This document shows, piece by piece, positions 9,107-20,430 of a stretch of 64,000 bases of DNA. The position numbers were made by a program, and so were the translations under genes. The notes below the pieces were generated by a model. The model did not search any database. It was given only the letters and a program-made list of their open reading frames with translations, and was not told the origin of the DNA. Source of the stretch: Adiantum capillus-veneris. Its lineage: Eukaryota > Streptophyta > Polypodiopsida > Polypodiales > Pteridaceae. Position 1 is the first letter of the stretch, and each line of letters opens with the position of its first letter. The stretch spans positions 29,355,396-29,419,395 of the forward strand of contig CM043960.1 of assembly GCA_014529385.2 (NCBI GenBank), given 5' to 3'.

Positions 9107-12100
9107 TTAATCTTTTACACAATCCTCTGCTTTTACAAGCATCAAATAGTGAGTTTTACCTTTTATCCTGGGCATCAGGTTCTCTCTCGCTTTCTTTCCT
9201 GTTCTTTTCCTCCTATAGTGTTCTTGGCGTCTAGGGTGTTGATTAGCAAAATCATAAAACTTGATATTCTCGGCTTCATTTCCACGCTCACTTGAGGTGT
9301 CTGAACACTCATTATCTGCATCTTCATTTACTTCTAATTGTTCAGAGGAGTTGTAAAACTCTTCTTGTTCTGGAGGTTCCACCGTCTCTTTTTCTGGTAC
9401 AACGCTTACCATGTAATAGGGTAGCACATCGTAGCCATCTTTATCACAAAATTTTGCTGTTGGACTGTCGGTAATGGTACAGACATCCAATGTTGCCAGT
9501 ATGTGTTCCCATTCTAGAGGCTCCAAGGCATCTTCAGGGAAAGGTTCCGGAATATACTCCTTGTCCTCAATTGCTCTTTCTAAGACGCATTCCTCTTTTC
9601 TTAAGCTTCCACAATGTGAAGCTCCGCACATCCATAGCTCTTTTGGTTGCCCTAACCATGCTGGTAGTTCCGATCCTGCTATTGTAGCTGAATCAAACTC
9701 TTCCACTGGTGTTTGGTTTACATCTTTGTAACTATGGTCTTTCAGGTGTATTTTGGTTGTCGTCTCGCCATGTCTGAGGTATATGTGGTCATAACCCCAA
9801 TCTTGGATCATCTTCAGTTGTCGCATGAATGGTCGTCCCAAGATTATCTCATAATTGTTCTTTTTGTCGAAATCGACTATTGCAAATGTATGCTCATACT
9901 CGATTCCGCACGAAGTGACAATTACTTTTTCTAAGAGTCCTAAAGGCTTCTCCATGAACCCATCTGCCAACTGCAGTTTCATTCTAGTAGCCCTCAGAGC
10001 TGGTTGTCTCCATTTTTTCCACATTTCTTTGGTGGCGATAGCAACTCCTGCTCCACTGTCAAGAATAGCTTTGGAAACTACTCCTTGGAATTCTACCAGC
10101 AGCGTCGTATTTCCGTCTTCTCCCTTGCAATATTCTCCAACCTTATTCAATGGTATTGGTCTAGTGTTTAGGTTAGGTCTGTCCAACTCCCTGATTCCTT
10201 CTTGGAGTTTCAGGGTGGGGTCGTTCACTCCAAATTTTTCTAGGCATTTTCCTAATGTGGTCCACATGTTTGGTCTTAACCTTAGGAGTTCTGCTAACGT
10301 GATTGTGCATGCCACCTGGGTGGATAACAGCTCAATCAATCCTTGTGAATCCATCACCTTGTTATTAGAAAGTCTTTGAGATGGGATTGCTCTCACTTCC
10401 AACTTATCTTCATATTCTCCCAGGTAAGAGGGTAAAGTTCTCAAAGAGTCTGGTTGGCTGTGCCCCGAACTAATAGATCCTTGGTCTCCCCCTTGTGAAT
10501 GTATCTCAAAGTTCATTTGTGATCTTGCCTCAAATTCTTCAATAGGAGGTAAGATCACGTTCTTTTCTTTTCTCGTGCTATTCATGTGGTTACTCATCCT
10601 ATTAGCCTCGTTGGCCTCTCGAATTTTCTTCCACAGATCATCTAGACCGTTACCGTCCTTTCCCATTTCTACCAATATTTTAGGATGGACCCCGTCACTT
10701 GCCCCATCGGTGGTATTTGGCACTATGATAGGCTCTCCTCTGGACTCATAATCATTAGTGAGTTTTTCCTTTGTTTCTTCATGTTTCTCTAATGTTGGTT
10801 GGATAGGGGTTAGAGCTGGTGCGTCATGACAATTTGCCGGTTTACCCAACGGGTTTTCCATCAATGATTGAGTCGTCTCGATCATCTTTTTACACATATC
10901 CAACCTCTGTTTTTCTATTTCTGCATATGGATAAGTCATCCACCTTTGCTCCTGGGTTTGGTTCTTTTTAAGGCGAGCTTCATAAGCTTTTAGAAGCGCA
11001 TCCAGCTGCTCGTTTACCTTGTCTGCTAGTACAGATCCTCCTGATCCTGCACTTTTGGGCTCTGCTATTTCCTTGGGTGCTATTGCTGCTGTGGTGTGTG
11101 AGCTTAAGCTAGCTAGATCCTCTAACCGCTCCAATATGTTCTTTGTATGTTTCAACTCCTCGGATAGGGCTGTTTGCTCTCGTTCTTTCATGGCTTTCCT
11201 ACGCGCCTTTCTAGCTTTCCAAGTGCTTCTCTGATTTTTCATTTCTGAACTTTGGGCATCGGTTTTTGGCTCTTCAACTATGGGTTCGTTCTTCCTTCTT
11301 TGGGCTTGGGCTCGTGTTACCGCCTGAATAGGTATGATTGTTTCATTTTTCGATCCCCCACTGGAAGGTACTGTTTCTAACATGTTCAAGGTGGTTTTTG
11401 CTCCTTTGCTCGGGTTTTTAGGGCAATCAGGAATCAAATGAGTAATTCCACATTCTGGGCAATACGCATTGACTCTAATGATTTCATCATGAGGACAGTC
11501 TCTCAGCCAATGGTCTCCTCCACACTTGTAACAGGGTCCCTTGGGTTGTTGAGGTGCTCCTTGAGCCCCTCTTTGTTGGTAAGCATGTCTCTGTCCGCCC
11601 ATGCCTCCATTGGCTATGAACATCAGTGTTCGTTCATCTAAGCTATATCTTCCTTCTCCTGCAGCCTGTGCAGCAGTTGGTGGTCCTTGATTCCCTATCA
11701 TGCTCCATGGTTCTGGTGTCGAGGGTTCTTCCGGTGGATAATAGACAGGGTTTGCCGCATATCCATTGGGATCTTCATAATAAGCATGCATAGACACCAA
11801 AGCCTTTTCTTCTGATTCAGTTACCGTTGGTTTGTATCTTATACCAACTGGTCGTAAACCTGGTAGGGGTGGTTGTTGCCCAAACACCGGTTGTGGTCTT
11901 TCTACACCTACAGGTCCTGGTAAGTTGCCTACTTGATATCTTGGCATCGGTGGAACTTGAGGGGAAGCTACTGGAGCTTGGGGAGCGTAAGGTCTCTCCC
12001 TCACATATCCCTTGTTATAATAACATTCCTCGGTCCCATGGTTTGTCCATTTTTTTTCAATAGCACACCACTTGGGCTGTTTAGCCTGGGGTTTGGCGTA

Positions 12101-12325
12101 CAAGTTGATCTTTTTTAGCACTTCATCTACGAGCTGCTCCTGGTTTACCACTATTTCGCCTTTCAGTGCTGTCTTGGAAGACTTGCTCCCACTTTGCTGT
12201 GAAGATGAATCGTCATCAAGGTCCTTGAACTCCCCTTCTTTGTAGACCGCACAATTGTCCACAAGGTACAGAGCCTCCTTGGTCAACTCATTCAACGTCG
12301 TGCTCCTCTTCATATGTAAGTCTTT
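9107..12325 (-). CDS. gag-pro: Gag C-terminal half, two zinc knuckles and gag-proximal protease of E1
   Basis: Over 1060 codons in one frame, in continuity with the capsid part upstream (TAG at 12326). In order: Pro/Gln-rich region, zinc knuckle 1 (CYKCGGDHWLRDC) and zinc knuckle 2 (CPECGITHLIPDC) around 11420-11540, then a long charged, partly helical region (11300-10400). The retropepsin domain follows, with ILDSGAGVAIATKEMW (about 10065) and YEIILGRPFM (about 9830), then an acidic tail to 9107. Two knuckles and a very long linker make this Gag larger than usual for Ty3 elements. The knuckles bind RNA and the protease would cut the polyprotein (family knowledge). Confidence 0.88.
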   Translation of the reverse strand, partial: KDLHMKRSTTLNELTKEALYLVDNCAVYKEGEFKDLDDDSSSQQSGSKSSKTALKGEIVVNQEQLVDEVLKKINLYAKPQAKQPKWCAIEKKWTNHGTEECYYNKGYVRERPYAPQAPVASPQVPPMPRYQVGNLPGPVGVERPQPVFGQQPPLPGLRPVGIRYKPTVTESEEKALVSMHAYYEDPNGYAANPVYYPPEEPSTPEPWSMIGNQGPPTAAQAAGEGRYSLDERTLMFIANGGMGGQRHAYQQRGAQGAPQQPKGPCYKCGGDHWLRDCPHDEIIRVNAYCPECGITHLIPDCPKNPSKGAKTTLNMLETVPSSGGSKNETIIPIQAVTRAQAQRRKNEPIVEEPKTDAQSSEMKNQRSTWKARKARRKAMKEREQTALSEELKHTKNILERLEDLASLSSHTTAAIAPKEIAEPKSAGSGGSVLADKVNEQLDALLKAYEARLKKNQTQEQRWMTYPYAEIEKQRLDMCKKMIETTQSLMENPLGKPANCHDAPALTPIQPTLEKHEETKEKLTNDYESRGEPIIVPNTTDGASDGVHPKILVEMGKDGNGLDDLWKKIREANEANRMSNHMNSTRKEKNVILPPIEEFEARSQMNFEIHSQGGDQGSISSGHSQPDSLRTLPSYLGEYEDKLEVRAIPSQRLSNNKVMDSQGLIELLSTQVACTITLAELLRLRPNMWTTLGKCLEKFGVNDPTLKLQEGIRELDRPNLNTRPIPLNKVGEYCKGEDGNTTLLVEFQGVVSKAILDSGAGVAIATKEMWKKWRQPALRATRMKLQLADGFMEKPLGLLEKVIVTSCGIEYEHTFAIVDFDKKNNYEIILGRPFMRQLKMIQDWGYDHIYLRHGETTTKIHLKDHSYKDVNQTPVEEFDSATIAGSELPAWLGQPKELWMCGASHCGSLRKEECVLERAIEDKEYIPEPFPEDALEPLEWEHILATLDVCTITDSPTAKFCDKDGYDVLPYYMVSVVPEKETVEPPEQEEFYNSSEQLEVNEDADNECSDTSSERGNEAENIKFYDFANQHPRRQEHYRRKRTGKKARENLMPRIKGKTHYLMLVKAEDCVKD

Positions 12326-13987
12326 CTAGAGATCTGCATTCCTTAGTCCTTGGATGAATATCAGCATAAGTCTGGACTTAGTTGACAGTTCTTCAACAGG
12401 ACAAAACTTAACATATCTTTTTAGTCTTAGGGCTGACTTCCGTACAAATTCTCCATCTCTTTGTTTGAATTTATGGATTTGTGAGACGGTATTATGAGCT
12501 ATTCCCCTTTGAGAGAATTCCTCAATAAACTCGTCAAACACTTCCTCCATCGACTCAAAGTCTCTACGCTCCACAGAGTCAAACCAAGTTGCAGCATCAT
12601 CCTCTAGGGTTAGTCCAAACCCTGCAAATTGGGTAGGAAAATCTAACACCTCTTCGGCTCTAATTACACGCACAAAGGCTGCTACATGATCTCTTGGGTC
12701 TCTGTTTCCTGTGTATTTCTTGTTTATCCATTTTTGCACTTAAGAAGGTCTAATTCTGCGATGGTCTACAAACCTCATCATTGGATCACCCCGTCCAAGT
12801 CGATACACCTCCTCAGGCCTTCTGTAATAGGCTGGTTCCTCTCCCAACGGTGCTCCTAAGCCATAATTTCTAACGGTTCTCGCTGGAGGTGGTTCTTCTC
12901 TCCGAACTCGTTCCATGGGTGGTCCTCCAGGCTCTGTCGACCCTTGTGTCTTCGGCTTACTCTCTGCTTGATACCTTGAATAGTGTGGTGGTTCTTGCAA
13001 ATCCCTGAGCCCTTGTACGGCTTGATAACCATCTTGGTTTCGGTCTGGTTCCATTGTTGCACTCTGTCGAAGCCATGCCTGCAATGATGGCTGGTTTGCT
13101 CGTTGGTCTTGGTTGTTGAATGCTTGCGGTCGGGTGGAATGTGAGGTAGTGTCATACTCGTCGGAAAATGGATTTGTTGACTTACTTGGGGTGTGGGCGG
13201 CTCTCGGCATTTCCTCAGGGGCATATGCTGATGCTCCTGGATCTGTTGCTCTTTCTACTTCCTCTGGGAGAATACATTGGTATTCTCGCCCGTATCTATC
13301 AACAAAAACTACGCCCTTCCCAGTAGCAGTTTCATAAGAGAATAAGTAAAGAACCTTGTCTTTGCTTAGTTCGTTTACGTATGGTTCTTTGCTACGAAAG
13401 TAAGAGACAATTCCCTCACTCTCATGTTTGTAGATTCCCACATTCTCGTTATAAGCTGGAATCCTGGTTGTTTTCTTATCATACATAAAAATAGCTCCGG
13501 GCCGATCAATGTTTGGTGGCGGTTCTTGAGTTTCTGAAACCATTTTCCCTTTTGTCACGTTATCTCCATATCTGTTGTAATCTTCAAGGTTGCTAACTAT
13601 TAAATAGTGGTTCCCCTTTTCGTCTCGGAATCTATCTCCATCATCATACACTCGAATTATCTCCAATCTTTGAGCTGGCCTCTCTTCGATACAAATGCAC
13701 TTGCGGCCTCGATAGTCAGAATAGACTAGGGCTCCTCTTGAGTTTGTTCCCTCTAAGAAGATCACCGTGAGCCTGGAATCATTCAAAGGATTTTAGGAGG
13801 TGCTTCCTCCTCGCATAGGTCCATCATAGGTGAAACCTCCTGGCTGTTGACTACCCATCATGAAGAAAGATTTTTCTGACGAAGTGTCAGTATCACTACC
13901 TTCCTCAATAATCGGTGCTAGCGGATCTAGCCTTGCCTGAGTTACACTCTCTTCGGTGGACACTAAGCTACCTTGGTCACCTGCCAC
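12326..13987 (-). pseudogene. gag: Gag N-terminal and capsid part of E1 with in-frame stops
   Basis: One frame interrupted by stops at 13793 (TAA), 12740 (TAA) and 12326 (TAG). The segment 12739-12326 is a retrotransposon Gag capsid-like domain (DPRDHVAAFVRVI, TWFDSVERRDFESMEEVFDEF, QRDGEFVRKSALRLKRY). Upstream, 13786-12740 encodes something unusual: beta-rich stretches in which a V(Y/F).D..GR..(Q)CI..EE pattern occurs twice (near 13740 and 13290), then a Pro/Arg/Gln-rich linker. The frame limit at 13987 is not an ATG, and a TAG sits just upstream, so the true start is uncertain. Confidence 0.75.
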
Positions 13988-15178
13988 CTTCTAGTCTCTA
14001 ACAATGTATCTTCCTGATCTTAAATTCATCAAACTTATCAATGCAATTTATCACAAATTCAACCACTCACCTGGCAATGGGTCAGTTTCTACACAACTTC
14101 TTGCTTTGTTGCTGAATATACCTGTACACAAGAGTTTTAATTTCGGAAATTGAATCAAAGCATTTATCTGCTAGAGGTTATCTTAGTAATGATTGGTATA
14201 ACTGGAGAGTTAATCTCAACCACTACTGTATTTTATACACTGCTGATGTTCTGGATTAGGTTTGCTAACCTGAAACAGTACTTCCCTCAGATGTTGGTCA
14301 ATTTACACGAAAAAGTCTGAATTCAGTCTTTGCTTAGTCAAATGGGCAAACAAGGTTCAAATTCACTTCTGAAAGAAGTTCTGGAACCCTTAAGCCAAAT
14401 GGAATCTCACTGTCAATGCCAGGTCAAATTTTCTTTGCAATATGCTTCAATAGACATCCTACGCGTAGGATGTCTCCTGCTGTGTTTTGCCTGGATTATT
14501 GCATTGTTGTTTCCTCTTGTTGTGTTGAGCTTACGGCTGCTTTTACTTTTTGATTTGGACTCCTATTAGCTGGTCAATGAGTCAGAAATCTGTTCCGACG
14601 GCCTGTTGATGGTATTGATCAGTCTAATCAACTCCAAATTGGACCAAAACTGACTAGGAGGCTTGCCTTAGGCTATATAACACCTTACTATGCTCAAAGT
14701 CAAAGTCTGGCTTCATTTTCTTGCATTAGACATCCTACGCATAAGATGTCTTTTTCATCAGAATGGCTTCAAACTCAAAGCCCAGGCTCCCCTTGAGTTT
14801 CTGATCACTTGGGTATACTCAGAATTCAGTTTGGAGTCCCAAATCACTCAGAAGACATCCTACGTGTAGGATGTCTATTTGGCCTGTTTGACCCCAGATT
14901 TGTCCCACAGCTTCCCCTTGATGTCAGTATCCCAGTGGTATTCTTAGATTTTGATTTCGATGTCAAAAGTCCCAAACTTCAGCTGTTTTTGCTTTTTCAG
15001 TCAAAAGTGTCAAAGTCCACTTTGAACCCAATTTTCTTACCCAAATGAGGTGGAACCCCTTTCAGTCACTCAATATATCATGCAAGACATACTCATGCAG
15101 CCATCTTATGGTTTTGGTCTCAAGTTAATGTTTTGGCACTATTTGGGTAGGATGTCTAGCAATTTCAGTCTATCTGGC
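13988..15178 (-). other. Leader of E1, 3' part, with palindromes
   Basis: Non-coding sequence between gag and the copia insertion. It holds palindrome copies at 14453-14474 (perfect), 14729-14750 and 14854-14875 and a half-site near 15147. The flanking TCTTTTTCATCAGAAT is shared with the repeats at 2781-3371. The leader resumes at 21513 beyond the copia element. Confidence 0.6.
14453..14875. repeat. Three further 22-bp palindromes in the E1 leader
   Basis: Copies at 14453-14474 (perfect GACATCCTACG plus its reverse complement), 14729-14750 (same variant as 2781) and 14854-14875 (one central change). Spacings are 276 and 125 bp. The resemblance to the other end of E1 extends beyond the palindrome into the T-rich flank. 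Confidence 0.85.
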
Positions 15179-15183
15179 GTTAT

Positions 15184-15410
15184 TGTTACCATATACATGT
15201 GGTAGTGATGTGTGTGAACACACTAGGACCGTCGGGGCATTTTTTCCCTCTTTAGGAGGTTTTTTCCCCCGTGCATTGTATATACGCCCATCACTCTAGG
15301 GCTATCTATCTTTCCATTGCACACTAAGAAACACTCTCTCTATTGTGTGCCTTGAGCTTCTTTCGTCTTCTCCAAGCTGTGTGTGTTTCTCTGCAACCCT
15401 AATTCCAACA
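15184..15410 (+). repeat. 5' LTR of copia element E2
   Basis: 227 bp, TG...CA ends. It contains a TGTATATACG TATA-like site near 15278-15287 and CT-rich sequence downstream, a plausible promoter and start region. It differs from the 3' LTR at three sites. Confidence 0.95.
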
Positions 15411-15412
15411 AT

Positions 15413-15424
15413 TGGTATCAGAGC
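15413..15424 (+). other. Primer binding site of E2 (initiator Met tRNA)
   Basis: TGGTATCAGAGC two bases after the LTR, the standard complement of the 3' end of plant initiator-Met tRNA used by copia elements. Confidence 0.93.
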
Positions 15425-15772
15425 AGGTCACGTCCTCGCGGGCTTAGTCGCCAGCTGCTCCAGCACACGCCTGCTCACCTTCTCCGATTTCAGTGAGCTT
15501 TGGCGAGCGTTCGCAGGTCGATAAATATTTTGGGATAGCTCGAAGAGCTTGGTCTGCTCAGAATTTTGATTTGGGCTCATTTCGGCCTCCGTTTCCACTA
15601 CGGGCAGTACTGCACAGGCTATTTCGTCATTTTGTGCAGATTTTCTGTCAGTGCCGTTTTCTGCATAATAGGTGCCTTATAGTCTTCTACGGTTTGTGCT
15701 ATATAGCACAAGTTGTTCCCGCTCCATTTCTCCTATTTTAGGGCAGTTTTCACATCAGGTGCAGCATTTACC

Positions 15773-18130
15773 ATGGCTGACAACAACAACACAGATGTGT
15801 TCAAGATGTTTGCTGCTGAGGACAGGTTGGATGGGGACAACTACCCTATGTGGGCTTATATGATGCAACATGTTCTTGTGTCAAAAGGTGTCTGGAACAT
15901 TGTGCAGGGCATTGATGTACGTCCTGGTTCTGAAGATGTAGGCGATGTTGAGGATGTTGCAGGTCTTGCTGCAAGGATTGCAGCTGTTAGAGTTGTTTTG
16001 CCTACGGCAGAACAAGCTCGTTGGGATGTTAAGGATGCGCAGGCTCATGCATTGATTGCATTGTCTGTGAAGCGCACCATTATTCCTCACATCCGTTCAG
16101 CAAAATCTGCAAAACAGGCTTGGGATATTCTAGCAGGTCTTTATGCAAGCCGCAATGAGGCTAAAATTGCTTTGCTGCGTAAAGAGCTAGAGTCGAAGAT
16201 TATGCATGAGGAAGATGATATGGACACTTTCCTTGCTAGTGTCAAGGATATCAATGAGCAACTCATTTCTGCAGGTGAAGTCATTTCGGACAGTTCCCTT
16301 GTGCAGACTGTTCTTGATGCCTTACCAGATTCCTACCAGACTTTTGCTAGTACTTGGAGACTGATGACCCAAGGAAATCCTGAAGTTGTCAAGTTTGATG
16401 CATTATGCACATTGCTGTTGCAAGAGTCACTTTCTAGAAAAAACAGGACTAGGCAGCGTGTAGTTGAACAGGCTTTTATTGCTTCTCAAAGAAAGGGTGG
16501 TAATAGTAATGCAGCCACTTCTTATGGTTCTGCTGCGAGTGGCAAAAATTCTGTTCCTAATGCTTCTGGTGGCAGCACTTCGTCTGGCAATTCTGGTGAT
16601 AAGGGCAAAAAGAAGATGCGTTGCCATTATTGTAAAGCCAATGATCACTTGATCAAGTCGTGTCCTAAGTTGAAGGCCAAAGAGGCTAAGAAGAAAGAGG
16701 GTGGTTCCACTGCAAATGCTGGTTCCACTACAAATGCAGCCATTGTTGAGTCTTCTGTGAAAGGAGATTGTGATGCTGATGTTGATGCAGAATGGGCTTT
16801 TAGCGCAGAGTGCACTTACAATCCTGTTGTCCATGATGCATGCTTGTCAGTTGCTGCAGATTCACATGTGTGGTATTTCGACAGTGGTGCTACAAAGCAC
16901 ATTACCTCACATCGTGAATTGTTTACCTCTCTCGAGTCTATCCCTCATGGGAATTCTGTCACTTGTGCCAACAACGCCTCTTATCCAGTTCAGGGAGTTG
17001 GAAAGATTGTGCTCACTGCTGCTAATGGCAGTTCCTTCACACTTGTTGATGCACTTTATGTACCTGGGATCAAGAAGAATCTCTTGTCTGTATCCGCACT
17101 TGCTAGACTTGGACTTGTAGTCAAATTTGTGGATGACAGATGTACAGTTCATGATCTCAGTTTTGGTGATGAAATTGTTGCATCTGGGCTTTTGTGCCGT
17201 GGGCTGTATAAGCTCACTTTGTATGACAAGTGTGGACAAAATTTTGCAAATGCTGTTGCAGATTCAAGGGCTATTTTAGATGCAAAACTTTGGCATGCAC
17301 GTTTTGGTCATCTGAATTTTGCCAGTTTGCTGCGTTTGCAGAAATCTGATATGGTTGCTTCTTTGCCGCCTCTTGAAGCACCTGTCAAACATGTTTGTGA
17401 AGGCTGTATTCTGGGTAAAATGCAGCGTTCTAAGTTTCCAAAGGATGGTTCAGTTACGGCCACATGCAGGTTGCAGCTTGTGCATAGTGATGTTTGTGGG
17501 CCCATGCAAACTCCGTCCTTTGGCAATTACCTGTACTTCGTGACTTTCATTGATGATTACTCCAGGCATGCATGGGTATTTCCGCTTGAAGCGAAGTCCG
17601 AAGTTTTTATGTGCTTCAAACAATTTCTGGCTATGGTTGAAAATGTCTCGAAATGTACTATGGGCACCCTCCGTTCCGATCGAGGGGGGGAGTATATGTC
17701 TCATGAATTTAATGCATTTCTGGCTAGTCGTGGGATAAAACACCAATGTACAGTGCCTTATACACCTCAGCAAAATGGTGTTGCTGAGAGGAAAAACAGG
17801 TCACTAACGGAAATGGCACGATGTATGGTCAAAAGTCAAGCTTTGCCGCATTCTTTTTGGCTTGAGGCCATCATGTGTGCCACTTATGTACTTAACAGGT
17901 GTCCTACGAAAGCTTTGCAGTCTATTACTCCATATGAAGCATGGCATGATAGAAAACCTTCTATTGAGCACATGCGTGTTTTTGGCTGTTTGGCATATGC
18001 TTTGGTGCCACAAGTGCAGCGCAGAAAATTGGATGATAAGGCTGTCAAATGTATTTTTGTTGGTTATAGTGCTGAAAGCAAAGGTTACAGGTTGTATCAT
18101 CCGCAAACAAAACGTATTCTGGTTTCACGG
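15773..18130 (+). CDS. gag-pol: Copia Gag-protease-integrase (N-terminal part of E2 polyprotein)
   Basis: The start ATG at 15773 lies in a good context (accATGG). In order: Gag domain (ending near 16440), zinc knuckle CHYCKANDHLIKSC (about 16621-16662), protease WYFDSGATKHIT (about 16872), GAG-pre-integrase zinc module (HARFGHLN and CEGCILGK), integrase core with HSDVCGP, FIDDYSRHAW, LRSDRGGEY and PQQNGVAERKNR (catalytic Asp, Asp, Glu) and the copia C-terminal segment (VFGCLAY, IFVGYSAESKGYRLY). The reading frame enters foreign DNA after 18130 and stops at 18367, so the native protein is cut between integrase and RT. Confidence 0.95.
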
Positions 18131-19276
18131 TGTGAGCGGGATGAAAACACACACAGCGCCTCTATAACGACCCGACACACACTCTTGGAAGGATATACAC
18201 ACACATTATGGGGCACCACTCGGCTTACACAACACACCTGGCCGAGACAGGGAACACACCTCTGGAGTGAGAGGAGAGAGACTATCCACTTGCCCACTCC
18301 ACACAGACACACACACACACACACACACACCCAAAAAAAACTCAGCTCAAAAGAGGAGAATTTCTGATGTTTAGATACAAATGAGCTTGGGCCAACACCA
18401 ATGGGGCAAACAGCTCACACAATATGGGTAAAAGATACCAGATACAATCACAAATTGGAGAAGAAGCTTCACTCACCGGAGAAGATTACACAGAAAAACA
18501 GCAGAAAAAGAGTGAGGAATTTGGAAAAATGGACAGCGCCATCGCGTCCGGAACGGCCCAAAACCCCAGTCTACAATGTCAAAGTGCTCAAATCGGACAT
18601 CGGATGAGCAGTTTACGGCCAAAACAGGCTCCAAAAACCCAAAAAACACACCTGCGGCTGTTCCTCCTCTCTTCTCCATGTTTTTTCTGGTCTTCTCTCA
18701 GTTTTTTCAGTTCCCACACTTAGCTTTATTACTTGGGCACCCTTGGCCTTTTAGATGACCTCAAACGGACCCCGAATAGGCGAAAAACTGACCTCGCAGT
18801 GCATAGTTGTCCCCTTTTTGCATCATTCGCACACCTGGCACTTAGCTTTTTTCCAATAATGCATCTCGCCACCACGTGAAGTGGCCCCAAAAAGTGGTCC
18901 TAATGATGACCTTTCCGCGCAACTCTCACAAGAAAACACCCACGTTGTGTCCGTCCTCATCTGCGTGCAAATATTGACCTCGTTCACCCTCCTGACGCCA
19001 CTAGATGCCATCTGACACACCTGCTTACCTCATGTCGTCAGCCCGCGGATAGCTTCCTCGAGAAGTTTTACACGCTATAAACTCCTCGTTATTGTAGAAA
19101 AACACAGTGGTACTGGTAATAGTGAAAATCGATGCACTATGTACACCTTGTCCTACCTGTACACATGTGGGCCCCACGTAACCACCTGGCTCTGGAAAAT
19201 GGGCAATCCTTTATTCGATGCACCATGCATGGGTATGTACATATGCGCAATCCCTTGCTCCAAAAAACTCCTGACA
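18131..19276. mobile_element. Probable solo LTR inserted in the copia pol gene
   Basis: 1146 bp with TG...CA ends, flanked by ACGG on both sides (18127-18130 and 19277-19280). Removing it with one ACGG puts the copia frame back in register, which fixes the boundaries. It has no long ORF, a CA microsatellite at 18307-18330 and no terminal inverted repeats. A solo LTR is the best fit; a short non-autonomous element is the alternative. A 4-bp duplication is at the short end for LTR elements. Confidence 0.75.
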
Positions 19277-19280
19277 ACGG

Positions 19281-20430
19281 GATGTAGTGTTTGTGGAAGA
19301 CTCTGTTCAGCCCTTGCTGTCATGTACTAGAGACAGTAATGTAAGCTCACAGGACATTTATGACACTTTGTTGCCTCTTTTCAGTGGTGGAAATACGAAT
19401 GTAAGTTCCAATGAGGCAAATGTACAGCCTATGGGGGTTTCTGAAAATGTTTTAGAACAGCCTATTATTGATGCAGATGTACATGATGTACTTGATGAGG
19501 AAAGGGCTGAAAATGAGCAGGCTAGAGGTATGCCAAAATGGCTGGTGCACACTTTGCGTGACAGTAAATTGGATGCACCTTTATCTAGTCGTACTCGTTT
19601 AGGCTCTCGCCATGCATCTTATGCATCAGATTGTTATGCTTTGGCTGTGTCTAGTTTACATGATGTTGAGGAGCCTCTGTCTTTTGATGAAGCACAGAAT
19701 TCAGAAAATTGGATTGCTGCCATGAAATCAGAATATGATGCACTTATAGAGACTGACACATGGACTTTATGTGATTTGCCTCCTGGCAAAAAGGCCATTG
19801 GTACGAAGTGGGTTTACAAGTTGAAACGCAAGCCGGATGGTGAGATCGATCGCCATAAGGCTCGACTTGTTGCAAAGGATTATGCACAACAAAAAGGCAT
19901 AGATTATGAAGAGACTTTTGCTCCCACTTGTCGTATGACTACTGTGCGTTTTCTATGTGCATTGGCAGCTCATTTTGGTTGGGATGTACATCAATCAGAC
20001 ATTGTTACTGCTTTCTTGAATGGTGACATATTTGAGGAAGTTTATGTAACGCAGCCTCGCGGTTTTGTCATAAAAGGACAAGAGGACAAAGTGTGCAAAT
20101 GTAAGAAGGATTTGTATGGGTTGAAGCAATCCCCTCGTGCTTGGTATGAGAAAGCTGTCACTCATTTGGTTAAACGAGGCTTTCGTAATAGTCCAACAGA
20201 AAGCACATTGTATGTAAAGCGTGAGGATGATGTATTTCTCATTGTGGTTCTTTATGTTGATGATTTGCTGATCACTGGACCAAATGAGAGACAAATTGCT
20301 GAATTTAAGGCTGATTTGAATGCTACTTTCAAGATGAAAGATTTGGGGCTGTTGCATCATTACTTGGGTATACAGTTTAAGCAGTGTGATGGTGGTATTG
20401 CCTTGTGTCAGAAAAGTTACATACATTGCT
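19281..20430 (+). CDS. pol: Copia reverse transcriptase (E2)
   Basis: After the insertion the frame continues through an acidic spacer (IDADVHDVLDEERAE) into the copia RT: WTLCDLPPGKKAIGTKWVYK, HKARLVAKDYAQQKGIDYEETFAP, DIVTAFLNGDIFEEVY, GLKQSPRAWY and the catalytic YVDDLLITG (about 20255-20281). The frame is lost near 20420-20435 (QKSYIH is the last family-like stretch); a single-base indel leads into the RNase H frame. Otherwise well conserved. Confidence 0.94.

Noticed and set aside
18131..19276. Copia ORF end at 18367 as the natural C-terminus
   Set aside because: The last 79 codons come from the inserted element and contain a CA-repeat-derived Thr-His run.
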